Part shown: in pieces, positions 50,774 to 59,378 of the stretch
How the letters are laid out: each line of letters opens with the position of its first letter
Position numbering within the stretch: the stretch's first letter is position 1
DNA from: Brevibacillus thermoruber 423
GTDB taxonomy: Bacteria > Bacillota > Bacilli > Brevibacillales > Brevibacillaceae
Length of the DNA: 64,000 bases
Direction: 5' to 3'
Assembly (NCBI RefSeq): GCF_000454065.1
Contig: NZ_KE695649.1
Span: forward strand, 654,124-718,123
Notes under the pieces: model-generated
Seen by the model: only the letters and a program-made list of their open reading frames with translations
The model's database searches: none
What the model was told of the DNA's origin: nothing
Program-made: the position numbers and the translations under genes

Positions 50774-51544
50774 ATGAATTTGCTGGAGAAAACGAGAAAG
50801 ATTAATGTGATGCTGCAAAAAACGATGGGAGGCAGCGGTGTCGGCTACCATGACCTGGCCCGTCTTTTGTCCGACGTCATCGACGCCAACGTCTACATCA
50901 TCACCGCCGACGGCTCCATCATCGGCAGCGGCCTGCGGCAGGACTTTGCCGTCGGGGAGCGGACGCATGACCTGCTCCCGTCTGGCTATCATCAGCGGCT
51001 GCTGGAGGTAAGCCAATCACTGGCCAACGAACCGGTGCAAAGCCCTTACAGCATGGTGACGCCCGACCTGGTGTCACTCTTCCCGCAGATGATGACCACC
51101 ATCGTGCCGATCAACGCCGGAGGCAGCCGCCTCGGCACGCTCGTCCTGATGCGGTCGTACGGCCTGTTTGAGACGGAAGATCTGATCCTGGCGGAAATCG
51201 GCGCCACCGTGATCGGCATGAAAATCGTCCGTCAGCGCACGGAGCAGATCGAAAGCGAGGTGCGCGACAAAACCTTTGCCAAGATTGCGCTCTCGTCGCT
51301 GTCGTACAGCGAGCAGATCGCGATCGAGAAAATCATGGAACAGCTCGATGCCAGAGAAGGGCTGCTCGTCGCCAGCCAACTGGCCGACCAGGCCGGCCTG
51401 ACCCGCTCCGTCATCGTCAACGCGCTCAGAAAACTGGCCAGCGCCGGTGTGCTGGAGTCCCGCTCTCTCGGCATGAAAGGTACCTACATTAAAGTGCTGA
51501 ACGACAAGTTTCCGGCCGAACTGGCGAAATGGAAGACGTCGTAG
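50774..51544 (+). CDS. codY: GTP-sensing pleiotropic repressor CodY
   Basis: A 256-residue regulator. The GAF domain (residues 1-155) begins LLEKTRKINVMLQKTMG and includes VIDANVYIITADGSIIGSG. The winged helix (residues about 200-245) has LLVASQLADQAGLTRSVIVN, ALRKLASAGVLESRSLG and MKGTYIKVLNDKF. CodY binds branched-chain amino acids and GTP and represses stationary-phase genes. Its usual xerC-hslVU neighbours are absent. AAGGAGG precedes ATG 50774. Confidence 0.96.
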   Translation: MNLLEKTRKINVMLQKTMGGSGVGYHDLARLLSDVIDANVYIITADGSIIGSGLRQDFAVGERTHDLLPSGYHQRLLEVSQSLANEPVQSPYSMVTPDLVSLFPQMMTTIVPINAGGSRLGTLVLMRSYGLFETEDLILAEIGATVIGMKIVRQRTEQIESEVRDKTFAKIALSSLSYSEQIAIEKIMEQLDAREGLLVASQLADQAGLTRSVIVNALRKLASAGVLESRSLGMKGTYIKVLNDKFPAELAKWKTS

Positions 51545-51625
51545 CACGTAGCGGCAAAACGCGCCCGTTTCCGCAGGGAAAGGGCGCATGCATGCCCGGC
51601 CGATGCGCCTTCGAACGGCGAACAC

Positions 51626-51664
51626 ACACACCCGCAGGCGTTACAGCGCTGCGGGTGTGTTTTC
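51626..51664. terminator. terminator of codY
   Basis: ACACACCCGCAG / CTGCGGGTGTGT followed by TTTTCG. It overlaps the end of the convergent MFS gene. Confidence 0.9.
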
Positions 51665-52999
51665 GTTGCGGCTGCCGTCGCCAGGTTGGTGCGGCTGCGG
51701 CGAGTCGGTCGTTTCCGCCGCCGTCCGGCCGGACCAGAGCGGATGCTCCTCCATTCGGCGAAACTCCCGGAACAAAAGCAGGCTGAGGCCGATCGTCCCA
51801 AGCGCCAGGCCGCCGACCAGGAGCAGCGTGTCCGGAGCGGCCCACCTGCGCTCCAGGAGAACAGAGCAAAGCGCGTAGCTGACCGGTCCCAGGCCGACCG
51901 ACATCAGCGTGAGCAGCGACATCACCCTGCCCAGCTTGGCGGCGGGAACGATCGCCTGTATGTAGGTGATCAGCGGGATGTTGGTCATGCTCATCGCCAT
52001 GCCGACGGCGAACAGCATTGCCAGCCCAAACGCCAGTTGATGCATGAGCGAGACGGCGGCGATGCCCGCTCCCATCAGCCCGACCACCAGGGGCAGGAAC
52101 GTGTAGCGCCCGCGGAATCCGCCGCACAGGGCAGTGATGACGCCGCCGGCGATGGTGCCCACGCCGAGCGCCGAACTGAGCGAGCTGTAGGCGCTGCCGT
52201 CCCAGCCGAGCTGCTTGACCAAAAGGGGCAGCCCCATGTTGACCGGACCGGAAAACATCATGTTGAGCACCAGGGACGTCCCGAAGATGATCGTCAGGAT
52301 CGGGATGGAAAAGGTGAAGCGGATGCCTTCCCAGACGTCGCGGAAGTAGGAAGGCCGCGACGCGTGCGGGCGATCCGGTCCCGCTGCCGGCTCCGATGGG
52401 ACGGGCTGGAGCCGGAGCGTGAAGAGAATCAGCGTACCGGCGAAAAAGGCGGCGGCCATGATCAAAAACATCGGCGGGTACGGGACGGCGTGCAGCAGCA
52501 GGGCGGCGACCAGCGGACCGCCGACCATGCTGAGCTGCTGCGAGATTTCCATCAGGCTGTTGGCCCCGGCCAACTGGTCGCGGCCGACGACAAACGGCAG
52601 AATGGAACTGCGCGCCGGCCAGAAAAAGGCGTCCACCGTGCCGAACAGGGCGGCCATCGCGTAGGCGGAGTAGGGAAGCAGTTGGCCGGAGTCGTACAAG
52701 AGCAGCAGGCCGAAGCCGGAGAGCACCATCCCCCGGGCCAGAATGGAGCCGACCATGATCCGCTTGCGGCTGAACCTGTCGGCGGCCACTCCGCCCGCCA
52801 GCATAAACAGCAGGCGGGGAATGGACATGCAGATCAGGGTGGTGCCGAGCACCGTCTCCGATCCGGTCACGTCCACGATAAACCAGGAGAGGGCGACGAA
52901 GAACGCACCGTCGGCCAGCGCCGAAATCAGGTTGCCGAACCAGAGCCGGACAAACTGGCTGTTTTTCCACAGCGCGCGTTTATTTTCCTGACGGGTCAT
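51641..52999 (-). CDS. MFS transporter (MFS_3 / enterobactin-exporter-like)
   Basis: A 452-residue permease with about 12 helices. It starts KNSQFVRLWFGNLISALADG, with motif A-like LAGGVAADRFSRKRIMVGSI. AGGAGGAAAACGGAAC precedes ATG 52999. Its start overlaps the end of the HTH regulator gene by 20 bases, so the two form an operon with the regulator first. Confidence 0.9.
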   Translation of the reverse strand: MTRQENKRALWKNSQFVRLWFGNLISALADGAFFVALSWFIVDVTGSETVLGTTLICMSIPRLLFMLAGGVAADRFSRKRIMVGSILARGMVLSGFGLLLLYDSGQLLPYSAYAMAALFGTVDAFFWPARSSILPFVVGRDQLAGANSLMEISQQLSMVGGPLVAALLLHAVPYPPMFLIMAAAFFAGTLILFTLRLQPVPSEPAAGPDRPHASRPSYFRDVWEGIRFTFSIPILTIIFGTSLVLNMMFSGPVNMGLPLLVKQLGWDGSAYSSLSSALGVGTIAGGVITALCGGFRGRYTFLPLVVGLMGAGIAAVSLMHQLAFGLAMLFAVGMAMSMTNIPLITYIQAIVPAAKLGRVMSLLTLMSVGLGPVSYALCSVLLERRWAAPDTLLLVGGLALGTIGLSLLLFREFRRMEEHPLWSGRTAAETTDSPQPHQPGDGSRNENTPAAL

Positions 53000-53690
53000 G
53001 TTCCGTTTTCCTCCTGCACATTTTCCCTGCCGTCACATCGTCTGCATGCACGAATCCCTCGGGCAGCGATTCATCGTCGGCCACGTAGATCTGCTCGTTG
53101 GTCATGAAGCCGACGCCGACGAAGTAAAACACTTCTCCCGTGTCTTCCGCCTCCCCGGCCTTGATCCGCTGCAGGTGGCGTTTCTCCATGTCGTTCAATT
53201 CCTCCAGCAGGGCGCGATACTTTTTGATCCACGCCTTGAGCTCGTCCCGCGGCGCCTTTACTTCCCCGTTGAAGGCGTAGAGCGGCGGCCGTTTCTCCTC
53301 TTCGGCAAAGAGCAGAAACGATTCGTCCGGCGCGTTGTACAGCCGGGTGATGCTGGAACGCAGGTGGTTGAGCATCGCTTCCTGCTGCAAAAGCGTGTCC
53401 TCGCGCAGGGAAGGCAGCAGGTCTTCGCTCACCTTGAAATCGAAAGCGACGGAGCGGTAGAACTTCTGCACAATCCCGTTTTTCTCCTCGGTGCGGACCA
53501 CATGGACAAAGCCGTGGTGCTCCAGCTCCTTCAGATGGTAGTGAACCTTGGAAGGGGAGAGGGAAAGCATCCCGGCCAACTGTTTTCCCGTGTATGCGTC
53601 TTTGGTCAGCAGCGTGATCATTTCCAGGCGCAGCGCGTCACTAATGGCGCGCAGTTGTTCCAGACTTTCGATGACCAGATAGCGTTTCAA
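52980..53690 (-). CDS. ArsR-type HTH regulator of the MFS operon
   Basis: A 236-residue regulator. A winged helix of the HTH_20 type is at the front (LRAISDALRLEMITLLTKDA, GKQLAGMLSLSPSKVHYHLK, ELEHHGFVHVVRTEEKNG), and a helical domain rich in Glu/Lys follows. I chose TTG 53690 because AGAGGG lies 10 bases upstream; the in-frame ATG 53723 has no site and falls in the operator region. It probably represses the MFS gene it overlaps and perhaps the divergent MFS gene. Confidence 0.82.
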   Translation of the reverse strand: MKRYLVIESLEQLRAISDALRLEMITLLTKDAYTGKQLAGMLSLSPSKVHYHLKELEHHGFVHVVRTEEKNGIVQKFYRSVAFDFKVSEDLLPSLREDTLLQQEAMLNHLRSSITRLYNAPDESFLLFAEEEKRPPLYAFNGEVKAPRDELKAWIKKYRALLEELNDMEKRHLQRIKAGEAEDTGEVFYFVGVGFMTNEQIYVADDESLPEGFVHADDVTAGKMCRRKTEHDPSGK

Positions 53691-53740
53691 GAAACAATCA
53701 CCCTCTTTTAAATATTTGAACATAACGTTATTATTGAAAC

Positions 53741-53758
53741 GTTCAAATTTGTTTGAAC
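53741..53758. promoter_or_regulatory. palindromic operator in the divergent MFS region
   Basis: GTTCAAA, four bases, GTTTGAAC-type pairing: GTTCAAA / TTTGAAC is a perfect 7-bp inverted repeat. A second, looser dyad with TTGAAC..ACGTT / AACGTTCAA lies at 53715-53747. The 315-base gap 53691-54005 is AT-rich near these sites, has a -10-like TACAAT (53971-53976) for the rightward gene and holds no coding sequence. Confidence 0.65.
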
Positions 53759-54005
53759 AAATTGTATCAGATGAACTTGCAGGTTTTCAAGCATGTTTTT
53801 CGATTTGTGATGGAATCCGCATCGCATGTTCCTTGAGGCCACCTCCTGATTCTGCGGGACGATGCACCTCCGCGTCAGCATCCGGCATACGCTTCGGTGA
53901 AATCGTCCGCTGCAAATGAACCGGCTTCTCGGACGGGGGATCAATAGAAGCGTTTCCTGACGCAACGTGGTACAATACGGAGAAAACGGTGAAAGGGGTT
54001 TGACC

Positions 54006-55244
54006 ATGACGGCGCTTCTGCGTCATCCTGTCTTTCGCCGTCTGTACACGGCTCATGTCATCCATATCATCGGAAACGAGTTCACGTTTATCGCCGTCGT
54101 CGGCCTGCTGCACGACCTGAGCGGGTCCGGGCTGTCGTTTGCGGCCGGCACGGTGTTTCGCCTGATGCCTTATGTGATCACCAGCGTTTTTTCCGGCGCC
54201 TTGCTGGAGCATTGGGACAAACGGCGCGTCATGATCGTCGTCAATCTGCTGCGGGGCATCCTCGTCAGCCTCTTCTTCTGGATCACGTCACCCGCCTATC
54301 TCTGGGCGGCCTATGTGCTCCTGATTCTGGTCAACATCTGCAGCGCCTTTTTTCAACCGGCCATGCAGGTGGCCATCGTCCGCACGGTGAAAGCCGACGA
54401 CAGGCTGGCGGCCAATTCGCTCCTGCAGGGCACGACGTCGTTTTTGATCATCGTCTGCCAGGGGATCGCGGCCATGTTGGTCTACTTGTTTTCCTACCGG
54501 TTTAACTTTCTTCTGGACGCCGCCTGCTACGCTGTCTCGCTGTTGATCCTGCTGCGGCTGCCCGCCTTTGCGGACGAGCCGGAGCGGACCGGCAGCGGCT
54601 TTGTGCAGCGCCTGCGCGAAGGCTTTCGATACATCGGCAGGCAGCGGGAGATCGCCGGGGTTCTGCTGTACCAGATGGCGGAGCGGTTCCTGGGAGCGTA
54701 TTACGTCATGCTGATGTACTTCGTGCTGCAGGAGAGAGGCGAGGGGTTGTTCTTCTTCGGGCTGCTGGACATCCCGCTCGGCCTGGGCGGCGTTTGTGCC
54801 GGTCTGGTGGCGGGCAGGCTGGCCGACCGCATGGGGACAAAAGGGATCAACATGGCGCTCGGCTGGGCGCTGGCGGCGATGGGGGTCTCAATCTACGCGA
54901 TCTTCCACTCCGGGCCGATCGCCGCTCTGGCGGCAGCGTCGCTGTTCTGCGCCTTTGCCTCGTTTGGCTCGTCGATCCTGGCGGTGACGCGCCTGCAGCA
55001 GTTGGCCGATCCCGATTACCTGGCCCGCGTCTTTTCCATCAGGGAAATGGTGACGATGGGCAGCTACTCGGTTGGCTGCCTGATCGTCGGGTACGGCGCC
55101 CAACAGGCGGGAAGCGCCGCCGTCTCCAGCGGGTTGGCCGTGTTCGGGGCAGCGGCCGGCCTGATCTGGCTGTTGGGCAGCCGCGGCCAAACGGACAGCA
55201 GGACGGGCAGGCAGCTTGAAAAGGAAACGGGAGCCGGGATGTAA
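54006..55244 (+). CDS. MFS transporter
   Basis: A 412-residue permease with about 12 helices of the MFS_3 kind: RHPVFRRLYTAHVIHIIGNE at the start, VFSGALLEHWDKRRVMIVVN as motif A. AAAGGGG precedes ATG 54006. It is followed by a terminator and a further MFS gene; the substrate is unknown. Confidence 0.9.
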   Translation: MTALLRHPVFRRLYTAHVIHIIGNEFTFIAVVGLLHDLSGSGLSFAAGTVFRLMPYVITSVFSGALLEHWDKRRVMIVVNLLRGILVSLFFWITSPAYLWAAYVLLILVNICSAFFQPAMQVAIVRTVKADDRLAANSLLQGTTSFLIIVCQGIAAMLVYLFSYRFNFLLDAACYAVSLLILLRLPAFADEPERTGSGFVQRLREGFRYIGRQREIAGVLLYQMAERFLGAYYVMLMYFVLQERGEGLFFFGLLDIPLGLGGVCAGLVAGRLADRMGTKGINMALGWALAAMGVSIYAIFHSGPIAALAAASLFCAFASFGSSILAVTRLQQLADPDYLARVFSIREMVTMGSYSVGCLIVGYGAQQAGSAAVSSGLAVFGAAAGLIWLLGSRGQTDSRTGRQLEKETGAGM

Positions 55245-55270
55245 ACGGATCACACCGACGGCGAGGACCT

Positions 55271-55308
55271 ATCCCCTTTGCCTGAAGACAGGCAGGGGGG
55301 GATTTTTT
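55271..55308 (+). terminator. terminator between the two MFS genes
   Basis: ATCCCC..GCCTG / CAGGC..GGGGAT followed by TTTTTT. Confidence 0.85.
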
Positions 55309-55386
55309 CGGTATATTTATAAATATAATAATTGAAAAAGTTTAATAAATTGGCTACAATGATGCCAAACCGGAAAGAAAAGGAAG

Positions 55387-56754
55387 ATGCGCGTGAAAGA
55401 ACTGTGGAGGCAATCGTCGTTTCGCTGGTACTGGTTGGGGTTGTTTCTGTCCGGCCTGGGCAATCAGTTCGGATGGATGGCCTTGACCTGGTTTGTGATG
55501 AACAAAACCGGTTCATCCGCCGCCATGGGCGGTGTCGTCCTGGCGTACAACATTCCCGCGGTCTTGGTCGGACTGGTCGCCGGCGTTCTGTTGGATCGCT
55601 TTGACCGGCGAAAACTGATCATGCTGGACAACGTGCTGCGCGGCTTGATCTTTTTCGCGCTGGTGGTGCTGCTGCAGATGGAGGGGACGCCGCTGTGGCT
55701 GGTGTACGTGCTGATCGTCATCGCCGGGATGCTCTCGCCGCTCAGCAGCGCGGGTGCCCAGACCCTGCTGCCCCGGCTGGTGATGGACAAATCCCTTCTG
55801 GTCAAGGCGAACGGTCTGATGGAAAGCCAGTGGCAGATCACGTATCTGTTCGGGCCCGCCGTGGCCGGGGTGTTGATCGCCTGGATCGGGGCGGCCAACG
55901 TGCTGGTGGTGGACGCCGTCAGCTTTTTCCTCTGTGCCTTCTGTTTCGCCCGCCTGAAGCCGGCGGCGGGATCGGGCAGCTTCGCCGTCGGGCGGATGGA
56001 CGAAAAAGAGGCGGAGGGGGTCCAAGGGAAGGCTGCGGAAAGCGGCGGCGGAACAGGCGTAGTCGCGATCGGTCCGTTTCTGCGCTCGCTGGCCGCCGAT
56101 ATCCGCACCGGCTACCGCTACCTGCTGGGGCATCGCCGCCTGTTGTGGCTCGTGCTGTTCACCTTTTTCTTCAACATGGCGTACGGCCCGGTGGAGGTGG
56201 GGCTGCCGCTGTACGCCAAGAACGACCTGGACGGCGGGGCGGTCTCGCTGGGCCTGCTCTGGTCCGCCATGGCGGCGGGGGCGCTGCTCGGGTCGATCCT
56301 GTTTTCCGCCGTTACCTGGAAAATCCCGACCGGCGTGACGCTGGCGGCCATCATCGGCCTGTGGGGGATCACGACGCTGCCGCTTGCCCTCTTTACCCGC
56401 ATCGATGTGGCGATGCTGGCGATGGGGCTGGCCGGACTCAGTTTTTCACCCTACAACATCCTGTACCGCAGCCATCTGCAAAAACACGTGCCCGAAGAAC
56501 TGCTGGGGCGGGTGCTGACGAGCGTCCGCACGATTACGGGGACGGGAATGCCCGCCGGGGCGGCCGCTGCCGGCTGGCTCATCCCCGTATGCGGAGTGCA
56601 GGGATTGTTCGGCGCCGCCTCCGTCGTCTGCGCCGCGACCGGTCTGCTCGCGTTTATGGCACTACGGCGGCTGGATGAGCCGGAGCTACTTCCGGTTCAG
56701 CAGGGGGGCGAGGAGGCGCTTCACGCCGTGGGGCAGCATCGCATAGAGCAGTGA
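55387..56754 (+). CDS. MFS transporter
   Basis: A 455-residue permease: KELWRQSSFRWYWLGLFLSG, VGLVAGVLLDRFDRRKLIML (motif A). A long cytoplasmic loop rich in Gly/Glu (about residues 195-225) separates the two six-helix halves. AAAGGAAG precedes ATG 55387. Its last 69 bases overlap the convergent SDR gene. Confidence 0.9.
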   Translation: MRVKELWRQSSFRWYWLGLFLSGLGNQFGWMALTWFVMNKTGSSAAMGGVVLAYNIPAVLVGLVAGVLLDRFDRRKLIMLDNVLRGLIFFALVVLLQMEGTPLWLVYVLIVIAGMLSPLSSAGAQTLLPRLVMDKSLLVKANGLMESQWQITYLFGPAVAGVLIAWIGAANVLVVDAVSFFLCAFCFARLKPAAGSGSFAVGRMDEKEAEGVQGKAAESGGGTGVVAIGPFLRSLAADIRTGYRYLLGHRRLLWLVLFTFFFNMAYGPVEVGLPLYAKNDLDGGAVSLGLLWSAMAAGALLGSILFSAVTWKIPTGVTLAAIIGLWGITTLPLALFTRIDVAMLAMGLAGLSFSPYNILYRSHLQKHVPEELLGRVLTSVRTITGTGMPAGAAAAGWLIPVCGVQGLFGAASVVCAATGLLAFMALRRLDEPELLPVQQGGEEALHAVGQHRIEQ

Positions 56755-57465
56755 CAGGAGATGCAGCCGGAGGGGCATGGCCACTTCCGGCTGCTTTGCT
56801 TCCACGGCCCGGATGATCCGCGCCGCCGTCTGCTCCGGCGTCAGGAGATAGCGGCGGACTTTTTCCCTATACCCGCCTGTCTGGTCCGCCCGCTGCAAAA
56901 ACGGCGTGTCGATCGGGCCGGGCATGGCGCAGGTGACGTGGATGCCGCTGTCCGCCAGCTCATGGCGCAGGCCTTCGCTCAGCCGGATCACGGCCGCTTT
57001 GCTGGCGGCGTACACGGCCGCTTTTGCCGTCGCCACCTGGCCGGCCAGCGAGGCGATGTTTACGATGTGGCCGGAGCGGGCCGCCAGCATCATTGGCAAA
57101 AAAGCGCGGATGACGTACAGCGGACCCGCGATGTTGGTGGCCAGGATGGTTTCCAGCTCGTCCAGGCGCATCTGGGCCAGCGGAACGAAAACGGCGGTGC
57201 CCGCGTTGTTGTAGAGAAGATCGCAGCGGCCGAAGCGAATCTGTACCCAGGCGGCAAATTGCCGCACGGCTTCGTTGTCGGTGACGTCGAGCCGGTGGAG
57301 GAACAGGCGGTCCGGAGCGCCCAGCCGTTCGCGCATCGCTTCCAGACCGGCCATGGACCGGCCGGTCGCGATCACCGTATCCCCTTTCGTCAGGTGAAGT
57401 CTCGTCAGTTCCTGCCCGAGTCCGCCTGCTGCGCCGGTAATGACGACGATGCGCGGGTTGGTCAT
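56686..57465 (-). CDS. short-chain dehydrogenase/reductase
   Basis: A 259-residue SDR. The cofactor motif TGAAGGLGQEL (TGxxxGxG) is near residue 10, LYNNAGTAVF (NNAG) near 88, the catalytic Ser lies in NIASLAGQ, and YAASKAAVIRLSEGL is the YxxxK motif. The C-terminus is hydrophobic/basic and may touch the membrane. ATG 57465 follows AAAGGAGACC. The substrate is unknown. Confidence 0.93.
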   Translation of the reverse strand: MTNPRIVVITGAAGGLGQELTRLHLTKGDTVIATGRSMAGLEAMRERLGAPDRLFLHRLDVTDNEAVRQFAAWVQIRFGRCDLLYNNAGTAVFVPLAQMRLDELETILATNIAGPLYVIRAFLPMMLAARSGHIVNIASLAGQVATAKAAVYAASKAAVIRLSEGLRHELADSGIHVTCAMPGPIDTPFLQRADQTGGYREKVRRYLLTPEQTAARIIRAVEAKQPEVAMPLRLHLLSLLYAMLPHGVKRLLAPLLNRK

Positions 57466-57612
57466 GAAACAGGTCTCCTTTCGCGAAAACATGCCGGGGA
57501 AACCGGCAGTTGGCATGGTTTTTGTACGGGCGCGATGCCATGTAAAGCCTCTGTTTGCGGGGGTATAAGCTGTTTGCTTGTGGTGAAGGATAGCCCCTAG
57601 GAGGTGAAACAC

Positions 57613-57837
57613 ATGCCCATCGTCAAATGCAGTGTCGCCAACTGTGAATACTGGAGCGAAGGCAACAACTGCACCGCCGACATGATCATGGTGGAAGTGG
57701 ACAGTCACGCTCACGCAGACTTTAAAGAAGAGTTTGCCGGCGAGTACGGACACGACAGCCAGCACAAGGATCAGGCGAATGACTCCTCCCAGACCTGTTG
57801 TCACACGTTCAAACCGAGGAAAACCGAGAAAAAGTAA
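57613..57837 (+). CDS. DUF1540 domain protein
   Basis: A 74-residue Cys-rich protein: VKCSVANCEYWSEGNNCTAD matches the DUF1540 pattern, and TCCHTF ends the second part; five Cys and several His suggest metal binding. AGGAGGTGAAACAC precedes ATG 57613. DUF1540 proteins are common in spore formers; no function is established. Confidence 0.85.
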   Translation: MPIVKCSVANCEYWSEGNNCTADMIMVEVDSHAHADFKEEFAGEYGHDSQHKDQANDSSQTCCHTFKPRKTEKK

Positions 57838-57840
57838 GGA

Positions 57841-57878
57841 AAAAAAGACGTATCCCGTGCCGGGGATGCGTCTTTTTC
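57841..57878 (+). terminator. terminator of the DUF1540 gene
   Basis: GACGTATCCC / GGGATGCGTC (with G-U) flanked by A and T runs. Confidence 0.88.
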
Positions 57879-57879
57879 C

Positions 57880-57962
57880 ATGCGCTGCGGACCGTTCCAT
57901 GCGCTGCGAACACCGTTCCTAAGCGCTGCGGACACCGTTCCGAGCGCTGCACACACCGTTCC
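57880..57962. repeat. degenerate tandem repeat, four units of about 19-22 bp
   Basis: Units at 57880-57898, 57899-57920, 57921-57941 and 57942-57962 share the core GCGCTGCGGACACCGTTCC with few changes. They are contiguous, with no spacers, so not a CRISPR array. They lie in the non-coding gap after the DUF1540 terminator. Confidence 0.8.
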
Positions 57963-58031
57963 GGACCGGCGTGTGCCCCTTCGCCGGCTCCTCGGCGGGG
58001 GAGTCCCCTCTCCGTTGAGCGGTCGGGCACT

Positions 58032-58622
58032 TTACGCGTTGGCCTTTTCCAGTGCCAGCCGCTCCACCAGGGCGTCCACCTGCTCCCAGGAGGTGACCCG
58101 GTGCACCAGCCGGGGCAGCGTTCCCTGGTTGTACGGGGTGTCGAACAAAAAGACCGGGATGCAGAGGGCGTCAGCCAGCTGCAGCGCGTTTTCCAGCCGG
58201 TCTTCCAGAAACAGGTCCACCTGCCACTTTCGGGCGGCGGCCAGCTTGTCGTGCGAGCCGATCAAATCCATATGGTGGTACGGAATCTGATAGCGGGAGA
58301 ACCAGTTTGCGGTGACGTCCAGATGACGGGCCTCGCGGGCGCTGATGTACACCAGCTTGTGCCGCTTGTACCACTGGCGCAGTACCCGGTCGGCCGCGCC
58401 GTGGACAGGGGCGTTGTCGTACAGGCGCTCGCCGTGCTTGTCCAGCCAGTCCGCAAAGACCTCGTCGCTGATCCCATAGACCGTGGCCAGATTGTAATCG
58501 ATACAGTCTTCGTATCGCAACTGTTTGCCAAAGCTTTCATTCATCAGAGGGACTATGCTGCTCGGCTCCGTGACGGTGCCGTCAATGTCAATGCCAATCG
58601 TTAGGGATTTCTCTGGTTTCAT
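58032..58622 (-). CDS. HAD-superfamily nucleotidase-like phosphatase
   Basis: A 196-residue HAD phosphatase resembling the 5'(3')-deoxyribonucleotidase group. LTIGIDIDGTVTEPSSIV is motif I (DxDxT). LVYISAREARHLD is the motif II region (Ser), the Lys lies in GSHDKLAAARKWQ, and VDLFLEDRLENAL is motif III (Asp). GGAGGCGAGAGG precedes ATG 58622. Substrate inferred only from family resemblance. Confidence 0.85.
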   Translation of the reverse strand: MKPEKSLTIGIDIDGTVTEPSSIVPLMNESFGKQLRYEDCIDYNLATVYGISDEVFADWLDKHGERLYDNAPVHGAADRVLRQWYKRHKLVYISAREARHLDVTANWFSRYQIPYHHMDLIGSHDKLAAARKWQVDLFLEDRLENALQLADALCIPVFLFDTPYNQGTLPRLVHRVTSWEQVDALVERLALEKANA

Positions 58623-58714
58623 CCTCTCGCCTCCAGTTTAAATTGTACACCCTCGGCAGAGAATAAGGCTACTTCCTTCATCACAATCCTTTGGAAAAAG
58701 GAGCTGAGCATGGC

Positions 58715-59299
58715 ATGGCGTACGATCGAGACGAACGTGTGAATGCCGAGCGGAAGGAAGGGGACAACGGCCTTGCGGAGATGTTCGATCAGCGGGACAC
58801 CGAGTTTGCCGACTCCTGGATGGGGGCTGTGTTGGATGAGAATACCGTCCGTTCCCAGGGGAACATCCAGTATGATCCCCACACCCAGACCGAACGTTAT
58901 CTGGGGGAACAAAGCGTGGACGCGGCAGGAGCCGACCTGACACAGCAGGTGAACCGGGAAGGGGACAAACGGGGCGACAATCGCCCGGATGCCTCTCCCC
59001 TGACCGGGGACGACGTGGAAACGGCGGCCGAAATTGCCGAACCTATCCGGGAGACGCGCACCACTGACGACGTCGACGCGCAGGCGGAAAACGGAGCCAG
59101 CGGGATTGGCTGGACAGGATTGGGCTTGTCCATTCTGTCGCTGTTCCTACTCCCGTATATCGTGGCTCCCATTGGCATGGTGCTGGGATACCTGGCGTAC
59201 CGGCGAAATGCTCGTACGCTCGGGGTCTGGGCGATGATCGTAGGGGCGATCGCCATTCTCGGTGCGCTGATCATCTACCCGTATTACATCGCCCGATGA
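58715..59299 (+). CDS. membrane protein with charged N-terminus (DUF4190-like tail)
   Basis: A 194-residue protein. A long hydrophilic acidic N-terminus (residues 1-130) is followed by two membrane helices (GLGLSILSLFLLPYIVAPIG; LGVWAMIVGAIAILGALIIY) separated by YLAYRRNAR, as in DUF4190-like proteins. AAAGGAG precedes the ATG at 58715; an out-of-frame ATG at 58710 is ignored. The function is unknown. Confidence 0.75.
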   Translation: MAYDRDERVNAERKEGDNGLAEMFDQRDTEFADSWMGAVLDENTVRSQGNIQYDPHTQTERYLGEQSVDAAGADLTQQVNREGDKRGDNRPDASPLTGDDVETAAEIAEPIRETRTTDDVDAQAENGASGIGWTGLGLSILSLFLLPYIVAPIGMVLGYLAYRRNARTLGVWAMIVGAIAILGALIIYPYYIAR

Positions 59300-59315
59300 C
59301 GACGGCGCCACGCCG

Positions 59316-59347
59316 AAAAAACCTCTCCGGTGACGGAGAGGTTTTTT
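59316..59347. terminator. bidirectional terminator
   Basis: AAAAAACCTCTCC / GGAGAGGTTTTTT between convergent genes. Confidence 0.93.
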
Positions 59348-59378
59348 CCTGTCTGTTTTGCCTGGGCGGCCTGGGGGA

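Noticed and set aside
57880..57962. Possible CRISPR array
   Set aside because: Units are contiguous without spacers, degenerate, and no cas gene is in the window.
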